The notes under the pieces: model-generated
Told to the model about the DNA's origin: nothing
The model's input: only the letters and a program-made list of their open reading frames with translations
The model's database searches: none
Origin: Patiria miniata
Taxonomy: Eukaryota; Echinodermata; Asteroidea; Valvatida; Asterinidae
Assembly (NCBI RefSeq): GCF_015706575.1
Contig: NW_024037059.1
Span: 35,288,129 to 35,352,128 of the forward strand
Length of the DNA stretch: 64,000 nt
Reading direction: 5' to 3'
Position numbers and translations under genes: made by a program
In this document: one piece after another, positions 34,301-45,225 of the stretch
How positions within the stretch are numbered: the stretch's first letter is position 1
Layout: each line of letters opens with the position of its first letter

Positions 34301-37300
34301 CTTTGAAGCTAGGACGATGTCGTGTTCATATGGGTGGCCTGCCAGCATGGTGTGGTTGGGCTCGACGTTGATCTTGAAATCATCAGCCAGCCCAAAATGC
34401 TTCAGGAATCCGATAACGGTCATTGCATCTTAATGAAATATACCACAAAAGGAAACCGACTAGTTGCACGTGTAATAATTATACAGTTGAACAATCCAGC
34501 GGGGTTTGAACCTGCGACCTTCGGATCGCCATTCCGGTGCTCTACCAACTGAGCTATCTAGCCACGTGTTGACAGTTCCCATTTTGTCAGTGTCTTTGTT
34601 CAAGGGGCGCTAGTCTGAAGCCATAAACCTGAATATGCTGTGTACCCAGGGACCACGCCCAAAGTCTCAATGCTAGTAACATTAAAGAGGTTGTGGAATG
34701 TTCGAAGAAATTTCCGTCATTTTTCGGGTATATGTAGCCTAAGGTGTGATGAAATAAAAACGACTATTGTTTCTGTCATCAAATGAGTACAAAAGGTACT
34801 TTTGAGAGCTGTTTTTCAAGTCCTGTCATGCCTGTTTCGACCCGAACGTGCAATTTGTGTAAAAGTCGTCGTTGCGGGCAACAAACAAAACACAGTAAAT
34901 CGTGACGTAATAAACAGGACTCCCGATGCAGAGTAGCATAAACGAGTCCTGTTTATTACGTCACGATTTACTGTGTTTTGTTTGCTGCACGCAACAACGA
35001 CTTTTACACAAATTGCACGTTCGGGTCGAAACAGGACCTGAAAAACAGCTCTCAAAAGTACCCTTTGTACTCATTTTATGACAGAAAAAATAGTCGTTTT
35101 TATTTCATCACACCTTAGGCTACATATACCCAAAAAATGACGGAAATGTCTTCGAGCATTCCACCACCTCTTTAAAGCAATGCAAAATACAGAAATGCAG
35201 AGAAACTCCATGCCCGAGTCTGACACAACACATGATCCTACACACACTCTTGTTTTCCTAACTCCCGAGGACAATGCTTTGTGTTTCCTTTTGTCCCTGT
35301 AATATAACACTCTCCCATAAGCATACAAACCTACTACAGAGGACCGTTTTGAACAAAAGACCCAACTCCCGAGGACTGAAAGGATCTGTTGTTCTCCCTT
35401 TGTGTGTCGGTCCTCTGTCGGGTTAACACGTACACTAGTGCACGCCTATGCCCCCTCGGGCCAGAGAGTCACTTCAAGAGGGTCCTGTTTTCCTCAGGGA
35501 TGCATAGGCCAGCACTAGTGACCTCATAGCCAGTCAATATGTGTATCATATTTACTTGTTTGCCCTTGGCTTACCATAGTCATACTGGTGTCTGGTAGGC
35601 TCCTTGGGTTTAGGTTCAATCAGTAACTGTCCCTGAAAGCCGATCTTCTTCTTATAGTCTACAAAATTAAAAACGAAAACCAAATAAAATTCTGCAGGTT
35701 TTTGTAATCTCTGTTTGAAATTACTTCAAACACAACTGAACTTCAAATCTTTAGTTTCTTTCTAATTTAACTTACCTACAATAAAAAAAACAACCTATTC
35801 TTACATTTACATATTATTATTTTTTTCCAGAACAAGTCCCACACCATGTACATGCGATTCTGGTTTCTTTTGTCAACTTGTAAAATTCATAAACTTGCAC
35901 TCAATGTATAAATAAGAGGGAAAAAGTCATACACTTACCTACTGCCATTTTGAAGAAGTTAGCTGCATGGGTGAGTTCAGCTAAGACATCGGTGTTCAGA
36001 AGACTCATGTAACCCTCACGACCTCCCCAGAAGACTAGAGAAGACAAAATATGAAACAAATTGGACATGTGGGTCCATCACAGGTTAGATCACAAGTCGT
36101 ACCAAAAAGCAGTGTTGTAGTCAAGGTACTTGTGATTGATAGCAATTACATCAGAAGTCCAGTCACAAGTCAAGTCAAAGCCCATCACAATTCAAGTCAC
36201 AACCCATCAGCAAGTCCAGCACAAGAGAAATCACAAACCCAACACAAGTCAAATCGCAAGCCCATTATTAGTCAAATCACAAGCCCATCACAAGTCGAAT
36301 CACAAGTCGAATCACAAGCCCATCACAAGTCAAATCACAAGCCCATCACAAGTCAAGTCGTAAGCCCATTCATAGTGGAATCATAAGCCCATCAATAGGG
36401 AAATCAAAAGCCGGTCCCGAGTCAAATAACAAGCCCAGCTCAATTCAAATCACAAGCCCATCACAGGTCAAATCACAAACCCATTGCAAGTCGAATCACA
36501 AGCCTAGTTCACGACAATCACAAGCCCATCAATAGTCAAATCACCAGCCCATCACCAGCCAAATCACAAGCCTAACGTAAGTCTAGTTACAAGCCCATCA
36601 AAGGCAAATCGCACACCTATCAAACTTGACCTGATCTAAGACTTGAGTGACTGTGTCAAAGAGAACTAAATAGGTTTTTTTTTGTAAAGGTTAATTTTCA
36701 AGAGGTCAATTTCTGCGCTTGAAATTGTTTGAAGCACTTCTGCACTTACCAAAGTTTTCAGCGCCAAGTTTCTTGCCCACCTCAAGTCCCTTCTTGACCT
36801 GGGCAGCGGCGAATGCAACAACGTGCGCGTCAGGGTTTGTTGCAGCACCATTCATGTACCTGTACAGAAACAAATCAAATTCTACTTTTTTATTCATATT
36901 TACAATTGTGCAATGCAATGGAAATGATCAAAATTGACAAACTTTCAATTCATATCAACGTAACTTTGAAAATGAAGCTCTGGAAAATAAATTGTAAAAG
37001 TAATGGCCTGATGTTTTCATTATAACAGGATCTTATTTTCGTAATGCTGTTTTGAATGTCTGCAAACCCATGGTGCCTTCTGTGAGCATCAGGCGTCATC
37101 AGCAATACATTTCGTCAGTCGCACCACGAAGTGACGTATCGTGTGCGCGAAGTCCATAGACAATACATCACTTCGCAGTGCACGGACGATTTGAATGTCT
37201 CTCCCAGTGGTCTACCCCAACTCTCCCTAATTTTTACCAGTGGAGTGGGTACTAATGTGCACGAAGCCCTTTTAATTAAACTGTTCCGCCTAAAAGCATC

Positions 37301-40300
37301 CTGCCTGTTAATCTGTATACCGCCCCAAACCTCTCTAACACTCCATGGTTTCATGAATTCCTCAAGAAGTGAGTACAGTGTAGCAGTACAATGTTACACA
37401 AATGCTAATGGTAATAGCTTAAAGCGGTTGTGGAATGCTCGAAGACATTTCTGTCATTTTTTGGGTATATGTAGCCTAAGGTGTGATGAAATAAAAACGA
37501 CTATTGTTTCTGTCATGAAATGAGTACAAAGGGTACTTTTGAGAGCTGTTTTTCAGGTCCTGTTTCGACCCGAACGTGCAATTTGTGTAAAAGTCGTCGT
37601 TGCAGGCAGCAAACAAAACACAGTAAATCGTGACGTAATAAACAGGACTCTTTTATGCTACTCTGCATCAGGAGTCCTGTTTATTACGTCACGATTTACT
37701 GTGTTTTGTTTGCTGCCCGCAACGACGACTTTTACACAAATTGCACGTTCGGGTCAAAACAGGCATGACAGGACTTGAAAAACAGCTCTCAAAAGTACCT
37801 TTTGTACTCATTTTATGACAGAAACAATAGTCGTTTTTATTTCATCACACCTTAGGCTACATATACCCGAAAAATGACGGAAATGTCTTCGAGCATTCCA
37901 CAACCTCTTTAATTCAGAATGATTCCTGGTTGGTTTTCCAAACCACGGCTTCAACTCTGACATTGGCTCCAGGATATTTGAGGTCCCTGAGTTGGAGGGA
38001 TCCAGCTCACTAAATGTCCATGTTCAGTTTCAGAAGCAGCAAATTCTTTAACATGATGCCACAATTTAGTTATTACTTATTATTATTATTAATCATTTCT
38101 GGTAATGCCCAAGGATTCCTCAAAAGGGCCCTAGGCACTGTAGCCCGAAAGCCTGAAGAAACTTGTGGAGAGAAGACAATGAGAAGAAGTTATAGTTTTA
38201 GAGGTCGGAGGAAAAGCCCGGAAGAATATAAGCCTAGAAGAATATTCTGTGGAAAACCCGAGGAATCAGGTAGAGACTGAAAACCCAATCTACATATTGG
38301 CCCAGGCGGGATTCGAACCCCGGGCCATAACCTGACTTCTAGAGAATTTCATTTAGATACATAAAGGCGAAGCTGTTAAGAAGCCACGGTTTGGGAAATG
38401 GCCCCATACTACCTTGGGTGTGAGAACAGGTTGCATGTATTCCACAGCAGCTTGACTCCAGTCTGCGCCATCAGCTCCTTAGCGAGGTCCGTTATCTCAT
38501 CAAGGTTGCGATTTGTTTCCTCCAGTGTGGCCCCCTCGGGTGATATGTCCCTGTACAATAAAATTGCATACATGTATACAGGGTGTTTCACTAAAAAAAG
38601 GAAACCCAACTTCAAAGAATGAGTATGGACTGACGATATGTTTACTGCCTATAAAACTGGTATCATCTGAAAGCGTCATCTCTATGCTTTTCAATGATAC
38701 CGTGTTTAGGTTTTCTGAGTCATGCATCACTGAGCATCATTGTCTTGAAAACTGGATGCAAAAATGCAGTTGGTTCACTTTCATAAAAAAAAACACTGGG
38801 CACGGTGTGCCTATTGTTACGGAAATGTCTGTGAAATGGCTTGAATGTTAATCCTCGGGAAAATGGCACATTGTTTTGAACGTGGCTTGGTCAAAACGAG
38901 GAATTCATGACAAACAATAAAATCCAGTTTTGAAACCAACCCGACTTGTTTTTTGGGGGGTTTCATTTTATGCACTCGTGTCTTCTTCGTGGATACTTAT
39001 TCTCATGCACACCATGCCTATTGTGTTTGACATGAAACTGACTCAACTGCAATTTTGCATCAAAATCTCATGACAGTGGCGCTCAGTGATGCATGACCCT
39101 GGAAATGTAAACAAGGTATCATTGAAAAGCATAGAGATTACGCTTTCAGATGATACCAGTTTCATAGCCAGTTAACATTTAGTCAGTCCGTACTGGTTCT
39201 TCAAAGTTGGGTTTCCTTTTTATTGAAACACCCTGTATATATGACAGTCTGAAGCAGTGCTGTTGCTCCATCACAAGTCAATGACAACTAAATCACAAGT
39301 ACATTAACAAGTCTGGTCACACAAGTAACAGGGCATGAAAAGTAACAAAGGAACACCTTCGTCAAAAGTCACAGCTCATTTGAATAGCTTGTGACTTGAC
39401 TTACGACTGGTCGACTTGTGAACAAAAAGTTGTCAGGAACTGTGTGTGATTTGTGAGAACTTGTGAGAAGTTTGTGGGAACTTGTGATGTCCGAAGACAA
39501 TGCATGTTTTGTTGTTTTGATGCAAACAAAATATGTCTTACAGTGGGTCTTTTCAGGAGCAGTTCTCAACCAAAATGTTCTGGGGAAAAAGGTTCTTGAC
39601 AAGTTCGATCATACCAAATATTTGAGTACAATGTATCTGGTTTTAATGTTGTACTTAACTGGAGATGTTGGTTACTTTAGCAAATGATTTAAGGAAAACT
39701 CATGTTGAGTGGAGCTAAATTTTAAGTAGAGCAAGATCCATTATAGTCCCTATACTGCCTGAAACTGTCCTGCCTGTTACTCCCGGTAAAAAAATTAGCA
39801 CTCTTTTTATACATACAGTTCATGGATTCATCTGGAAACAAATACAATGTAATACAGTGTACTACAGGTGCAAATGGGTTAAAAAGTGATTGTTGATAGC
39901 CCTGGACTCCTTAGGTATAGAGCACACCTGTCATGAAATGTCCAGTACTTGACACCCAGCTTGCTGAAGAACTCAAAGGCCACGCGAAGACGCCTCTTGG
40001 CATTCTCCACACTCTCACTTCCTGACAATCAAACGACAACAAAAACATAAACATGAGGCTAAAAAGAGATACTTATATTTTGCAGTCAAAGGCCGAAAAA
40101 ACATTGTCTTTACAGTTTATGTCCTTAACATTTTCCAGGTAGGTAGGTAGGCAGGACAGACAATTTTACATTGTAATTTTTTAATGTTTGTCTGTATGGT
40201 TCCTAGTAAATTATGCTAGGGAGTTAGTGTTAATACTTTGTTTACTTTAGGGTACCTTTAATGGTATTCTTTTTTATTTAACCTGTTTATTTGTTTAATT

Positions 40301-43300
40301 AACCACACATTCTACAAATTGCATACGAAAAACTTCTTAATTTTCAAAATATACTTTAAAGGGAATATACAACATTTGCAAACATCGAAAAATAAAACTA
40401 CCAAGTTTTTGCGAAATACCTTAATAGGATGTTGGTAAATGACAGTCTAAAGCATCCTGTAAAATTATGGCACCTGGTATACTGTCATTTTCAAGAAAAG
40501 TGGTATTTTTGTATCAATTTCCAACGCTGATCGGCCGATCAGCGTTGGAAACAACTGGCTTTTTTTCAAATACTGGCCCCAATTGACCATTGCACTTGTT
40601 TGCAATCGATTACAAACCTATGAACGGGTACGAGCCAGCTAGACTGGTTCCCTGACCTTACAATTCCCCAATGTATGTAAACTGCTCTGTTTCTTCTTAT
40701 ATGAAGTCAGGGAACCAGACTACAGGAAAATGATCGTTTTTCTTGGTTTTTATAGCATTTTCGATCCCAAAACCTCCAAAAAGTCAGTGTAACTATATTT
40801 GCTTTATATTTCCAACCCCCCAATTCCATCCATTTCTGAAAATTACAGCAAAAGCAAATGATGTATATTCCCTTTAATTTTATCATTTGTCCAAATGTGG
40901 CAATAAAATTGGATGTCAGCAATTTGGCCACAAAAATAGGTCAAGTTACTGTCAACACACAATTTGTATTTGGCCTAACACAAAATGTAAACTGACAAAA
41001 AAGATTATTATTCACCAAATGTGAACCATTCTGAATACCTTACATTGGAAAAAATAATAGGACTTCTTTTGTTGTCCACCACATGTCTTTCAAGGTTGAT
41101 GCATAATTAAGAGGCAAGAATACCCTGGCTATCACCTGATCTTATGCCTAATTTATTCCATTGGATACTTTACAGCTGATAAGATCTTGCTTATCTTCTA
41201 AGTTCCAAGGACAGTGTGCAGTGGCTGATTTAATGTGGGTTGGGGGCACTGGTCTACCATCCCCCCTCCCCCAACCCCTTTGGCCACAAAAAAAGGAGAA
41301 AAATCACGCAGAAAAATGTAGCAAATGCCTGCTAACACCCCACCCTAAAGCTAAATTCACATTCAACTAAAGCTGAAGCTGGATCCACTCTGGTGTGTGG
41401 GCATATTTTTATATCATTCCTTTTTCCCACCATTTTTCCCACTCAACCATTTGCAATATATTTTGCTAATTGTGTCAATATACTGTCTTTGGATTTGTCT
41501 CCAACAAAATTGTTGATATTATGCAGTAATGGTGACGGCTCCTTTTGACACAATTTTGTTTCAGGGAAAGAGTTGACAAAATGGGAAAATCTATTGGCCA
41601 TTTTGGAAAATCTGCCATCTTTTGGTTGGTGGGGGGGCCGCTTTTTTATTTTTTCAAAAAGCCCAGACGAGAAACTTTTTCCTCGGCCTAACCTAAAGGG
41701 GGAAGGTGCAGGGATGGGGGGAGGGGGATTCCAAAAGGAACTGACCATCATCCCAGGGTCTGTTGATGGTTGGAGCTCCGAAGGGATCTAGTCCAACTCC
41801 CCTGAAGGTGTGCCAGTAAACGACGGAGAATCGAAGCCAGTCCTCCATCGTGCGTCCATTAATGACCTGAAACGAAAATAAGTTTTGTGTAATTTTTATT
41901 CCTCCTTGACTTTATCATGGTCAAAGCCACAACAGGTTTGGCTTTTTAGTTGTAACAAACCAGGTCTTTGCATTTTTAAGCTCAAAATTTAAGAGAACAT
42001 AATTTAATACAAATTTCTTTGACACCAACCTCCTTGGCATTGTAATGTTTAAAGCACAGCACATCAGTAGGCCCTGCGTTGGGTTTGTACTCAATTTTGC
42101 CAACACCTGCAATTAAGTACAAAATTAATAATACCAACACAAAAAAACTTGAACCTTCTTACCGTTATGTCATGAGAGGATTACATCAATCTATTCGAAA
42201 CAAAAATGATATGAAGCCTTAGAGGATTTCATTTCAAAGCCACATACGTGTATTACTAGCACAGCGTAAATGCATGGTCCTACGATCAAAATATTCAACG
42301 TCACCCTAAAGGGCCCATGAAATGAATTTTTCTCAGGAACATCTTTTGTGCAACTAACTTTCTACCCCTCTCAAATGAATAAAAACTATTTGACATCCCT
42401 TTTTGGTTTATTTTATTGAAAAGTGCACTTATTTAAACAATTTTAAAAAATTCCATGCTTTCCGGACAACTGTGGGCGCTGTTGCTGTGATGTCATTTCA
42501 GGAAGACACTGTTCAGTTTAAGGGGTTTTTTGTTCAAATTGTGAACCCAAAAATTGCTCACTGCATGATAACATCTATGGGAAAGTTTCTGCTCACTGGC
42601 TTACTGCCCTGTACTGACACTAGTAATAACAAATCATCACAGAAAAGAAATTTTACAGCAGCAAAATATCCAAGTCTGGCAACTTTTGGAGCTGAAATAA
42701 CTGTGCTGTAACATTGAGTTTTCTGCCTGAAATGACATCACACTGTTGCTCACGAATATGGCAATTATAAATATAATTAACATAAAAAGAAGAAAAGGCA
42801 CTTTATCCCTTCAAAATTAATGGACAAATAAATGGGACACAAAATGTGCATTTGTCAAGGATTGCATTACAAAAAAAAATACATAGCATGGCCTTTTAAG
42901 TGAATGCATGTGCACACAGCACACCACATGAGGTATGGGGGGGGGGGGGGTGCCCCATGCCCCATGCTCAACCATAAAATTAATGCACACAATCGCATCG
43001 GTCCCAGCTATAGTTGGGCCTGTCCCAACTATAGTTGGGCCTGTCCCAACTGTAGTTCCACAGTTGGGCTGGCCCAACTATAGTTGGGCCTGTCCCAACT
43101 ATAGTTAGGACGGTCCCAACTGTAAGTTCCACTGTTGGGCTGGCCCATCTATAGTTGGGCCACTCCGATCTTTTTATTTTGCGGTGTCCCAACTATAGTT
43201 TACATTGATGTACAACTGTAAAACGTTCCCTACAGCTCTGATACACGTCTGACTTTACTGGGGACCACTGAAATTAGCTATTGATGGGGCGAATCTATAG

Positions 43301-44074
43301 TTGGGCCACTCCAATCTTTTTATTTTGCGGTCCCAACTATAGTGTACATTGTTGTACGATTATAAAACATTCCCTACAACTCTAATACACATCTGACTTT
43401 ACTTGGGACCAATGAAATTATCTATGAGTGGGGACCATCTGTAGTTGGGCCACCGCAATATTTTTATTTGGCGGTCCCAACTATAGTTTACATTGATTTA
43501 CGACGACTATAAAACATTCCCTACAGCTCTGTTACATACTGTCCGACTTCACTTGGGACCTTTGACATTAGCTATGGGTGGGGCCCATCTATAGTTGGCC
43601 GGCCATGGCAATCTTTGAATTTTGCAAAATGTTGCTGGACAATCAACCCAGCAGCTGGACAACTCATCCAACTAGGCAGTACCACGTGACCGGTCAGCCT
43701 TGCGGCATGCATGCACGACGAATACACGGTGCCAGCGCCGCGGAACATTTAATCCAACAAGATCTATCAAGCATGAAGCATCCGGCGCAACTCCAGTCCT
43801 AACTATAGTTGGGCCGACCCAACTGCCGCACTATAGTTGGGACAGTCCCAACTATAGTTGGGACCGATGCGATAGTTGGGGCGTGACAGCCCCACTAGTG
43901 TGGCCGCGGTATGCTGCGCTGAACCTTGGGTTCAGCGCAGCATACCGACGGCCACACTAGTGGGGCTAGACTACTTAGTAACTTACCCTTAAAAAACTCC
44001 TCGGAATCTCCACCGTTTCTGGGAGCATTTTCCCCCGATAAACGGGCCCGTTTGGCCTTCGATCCTTGAGACAT
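31306..44074 (-). CDS. Xylose isomerase (eukaryotic), spliced, C-terminal tail not placed
   Basis: The enzyme interconverts D-xylose and D-xylulose (also glucose and fructose) in a TIM barrel with two divalent metals. Exons on the minus strand: 44074-43987, 42106-42030, 41866-41746, 40021-39928, 38550-38413, 36859-36750, 36034-35939, 35658-35575, 34428-34302, 33954-33849, 32354-32172, 31380-31306. Phases agree throughout, giving 433 codons. Landmarks are [18 protein letters not shown], catalytic-His region [21 protein letters not shown], metal-ligand [37 protein letters not shown] and [13 protein letters not shown], so all metal ligands and the catalytic His/Asp are kept. The N-terminus, [14 protein letters not shown], is basic and not homologous. 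The donor of exon 2 (GTTGGT) is weak. The family usually has some 10-30 further residues; a candidate last exon near 30625 is uncertain. Confidence 0.93.
31490..32015 (-). repeat. SINE-like repeats, tandem, related to 1-345
   Basis: Two partial units each have GAGGCAATTGTAGTAAAGTG and CTTGCCCAAGAAC/CTTGCCCAAGGACAC, followed by box B-like (minus strand) GGTTCAAACC. The core matches the repeats at the left window edge. It lies between xylose isomerase exons 11 and 12. Confidence 0.65.
33136..33299. repeat. Near-perfect 70-75 bp hairpin
   Basis: The arm GAATAACAGTGTGAGGAGCC... (33136-33209) is mirrored by 33228-33299 with very few mismatches and a loop of about 20 bases (CTCGACTTCGTCTAGG). The arms include GACCGGGTGTGGGGGTGACC. 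It lies in xylose isomerase intron 10; the GCGC-rich tract at 32650-32760 is nearby. Probably a foldback MITE. Confidence 0.8.
34490..34672 (-). mobile_element. tRNA-derived SINE (family A), copy 2
   Basis: The minus strand reads GATAGCTCAGTTGGTAGAGC (box A) and GGTTCAAACCCCGCTGG (box B), preceded by GCCCCTTGAACAAAGACACT and GGGCGTGGTCCCTGGGTAC. Order and sequence match 1003-1199. It is inserted shortly upstream of the acceptor of xylose isomerase exon 9. Confidence 0.75.
34682..35175. mobile_element. TTAA foldback element of 494 bp, copy 1
   Basis: Nearly the whole element is a palindrome: it starts TTAAAGAGGTTGTGGAATG and ends CATTCCACCACCTCTTTAA, with arms of about 230 bp and a small centre (CCCGATGCAGAGTAGCATAA). 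TTAA borders suggest a piggyBac-like origin. Open frames in each arm are mirror copies and not genes. Confidence 0.88.
36060..36650. repeat. Degenerate tandem repeat of ATCACAAGCCCATCACAAGT type
   Basis: Roughly 25 units of 20-23 bp, variants of TCACAAGTC and AATCACAAGCCCA, lie in xylose isomerase intron 6, directly beyond exon 7. Reverse-strand relatives (GACTTGTGATT) appear at 27045-27115 and 39270-39500. Open frames through it are serine/lysine-rich artefacts. Confidence 0.8.
37419..37912. mobile_element. TTAA foldback element of 494 bp, copy 2
   Basis: It has the same length, ends and palindromic plan as 34682-35175, starting TTAAAGCGGTTGTGGAATGC and ending GCATTCCACAACCTCTTTAA. The centre is inverted relative to copy 1 (TTTTATGCTACTCTGCATCA). 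It lies in xylose isomerase intron 5. Confidence 0.88.
38090..38335 (-). mobile_element. SINE family B, copy 2
   Basis: Contains GCACTGTAGCCCGAAAGCC, GAGAGAAGACAATGAGAAGA, GAGGTCGGAGGAAAAGCCC and, at its right end, GGGATTCGAACCCCGGGCC (box B on the minus strand). Colinear with 60540-60735 and 23729-23935. Confidence 0.7.
38577..39237. mobile_element. Mariner-like MITE of about 660 bp
   Basis: TA-flanked ends CAGGGTGTTTCACTAAAAAA and TTTATTGAAACACCCTG are inverted and continue through GGAAACCCAACTT. A second inverted pair lies inside (TGGTATCATCTGAAAGCG at 38659, CGCTTTCAGATGATACCA at 39140). No transposase frame. It lies directly upstream of the xylose isomerase exon 5 acceptor. Confidence 0.82.
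40356..40877. mobile_element. TTAA-flanked (piggyBac-like) MITE, copy 2
   Basis: The 522-bp inverse-orientation relative of 15787-16320 has borders TTAAAGGGAATATACAAC and TGTATATTCCCTTTAA. The central palindrome is 40518-40551, the same 34-bp length as in copy 1 but with different bases at paired positions. Confidence 0.82.
41215..41740. other. Low-complexity intron sequence next to xylose isomerase exon 3
   Basis: G- and C-rich patches (near 41250 and 41630-41730) and diverged MITE-like strings (AGTGGCTGATTTAAT, CTGGATCCACTCT) precede exon 3 on the plus strand. No coding sequence was recognised; the open frames are proline/glycine-rich by composition. Confidence 0.35.
42306..42899. mobile_element. 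TTAA-type MITE of about 594 bp
   Basis: CTAAAGGGCCCATGAAATGA at the left is mirrored by CATAGCATGGCCTTTTAA at the right, with a mutated left border (CTAA). The inside is AT-rich with no gene. It lies in xylose isomerase intron 1. Confidence 0.6.
42995..43875. repeat. Palindrome array CCCAACTATAGTTGGG
   Basis: The 16-bp perfect palindrome, often extended to GGCCCAACTATAGTTGGGCC, recurs in two settings: closely packed at 43005-43160 and 43800-43870, and once per unit in about three units of 140-150 bp (from 43152, 43290, 43438) with GCCACTCCAATCTTTTTATT and TACATTGATGTACAAC. A fragment also lies at 63090-63115. In xylose isomerase intron 1. Confidence 0.85.
43889..43966. repeat. 78-bp near-perfect hairpin
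   Basis: GCCCCACTAGTGTGGCC and GGCCACACTAGTGGGGC are the outer parts of 37-bp arms that meet with almost no loop at GAACC TT GGGTTC. There is one bulged base. It sits between the palindrome array and the donor of xylose isomerase exon 1 at 43986. Confidence 0.88.
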
Positions 44075-44089
44075 TCTGTGCACAGTTGC

Positions 44090-44780
44090 TTACAACCAAA
44101 CCAAATGTTTAGACAAGTGAAATATGATGAGATTTAAGCAACAGCGCCTGCAGGATCCGCCCATTACCTGCCCACCACCTGTCTGTTTACACCGTTGTTA
44201 GGTCAAAGGTCGTTTGTACTTGCTACACTAGTGGCTGTTGTCATATATGAGCATACCCCCTCCGGAAAACTTTTTAAACTTGTGTGTTGATTGGTTGCTT
44301 ATGCGAATTATATTAAATTGATACGCAGCAAGTTTGGTTAATTTGTCACTTTGTTGAATATCTCTTGTTTTATATAGCTCCAGCTTTGTGAAATTATGTG
44401 CATGTAAATGATATTCTTCTAACGAATATTCATCTTCTTTTTTTAAATTTGTTTTAATTTAATGGGGAAAAAATTGTTGCCTTTTGCACAGAAACAGATC
44501 CACTCTGCGAGTAGACTGGTTTTCGGTCCCTACTTTATCAATTTTGACTAGGGGCAGGAACCATACGAGAACTGATTCTGAATAATTGTTGCGTCGTAAA
44601 TTATTCGATACATGTATTAGTGAAGCAATTATTCCAAATTAAACTCAGGCCAATTGTTTCGTATACCGGTACGTATGGCTCATTCAAAAGTTAGTAACTT
44701 TTAAAAACTCAAATAAACTCAAACTTCATAAGGACAGTCATCTTAAAAGCACACGAATTACACTATCCAAATATGGCGTG
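44090..44780. promoter_or_regulatory. Upstream region of the xylose isomerase gene
   Basis: The sequence upstream of the ATG at 44074 shows no recognisable repeat family and no gene. It should hold the 5'UTR and promoter. No TATA box was singled out with confidence. Confidence 0.3.
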
Positions 44781-45225
44781 TCAAACGTTGCAATATTCAA
44801 TATTTTACATTTATGTGCGATGTTCAATATAAGTGTGCGATGTTTTTCATTATTTGCGCGATGTTTAATATATTTGTGCGATGTTTTACAATATAATTAT
44901 GTGCGATGTTCAATATATGTTTGCGATGTTTTACATTTATAGCGATTTTCAATTTATATGTGCGATGTTTTTGACGATATATATGTGCGATGTTTTCAAT
45001 ATTATGTTCGATTTTTGCATTAAATGTGTGATGTTTTTCGATACAATTGTGTGTGTTGTTTTACAATATATTTGCGATTTTCTATATGTGAGCAATGTTT
45101 TACATATATGTTTGACATTTCGAGCTATTTGTATTCGATGTTTCATCGGTATGTTTGCCAGTGCATTCGATCTTTTGCAATATGCATTTGATGTTTCCCT
45201 TTTCATTCGATGTTTCGCTAAGAGT
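44780..45225. repeat. Minisatellite with GCGATGTTT core
   Basis: Around 18 degenerate units of 20-30 bp, each with TGCGATGTTT or TTCGATGTTT and an ATATAT-like spacer. Cysteine/phenylalanine-rich open frames through it are artefacts. Confidence 0.75.

Noticed and set aside
34816..37778. Mirror-image open frames of 72-85 codons containing [20 protein letters not shown]
   Set aside because: They lie in arms of palindromic TTAA elements and occur on both strands by symmetry.
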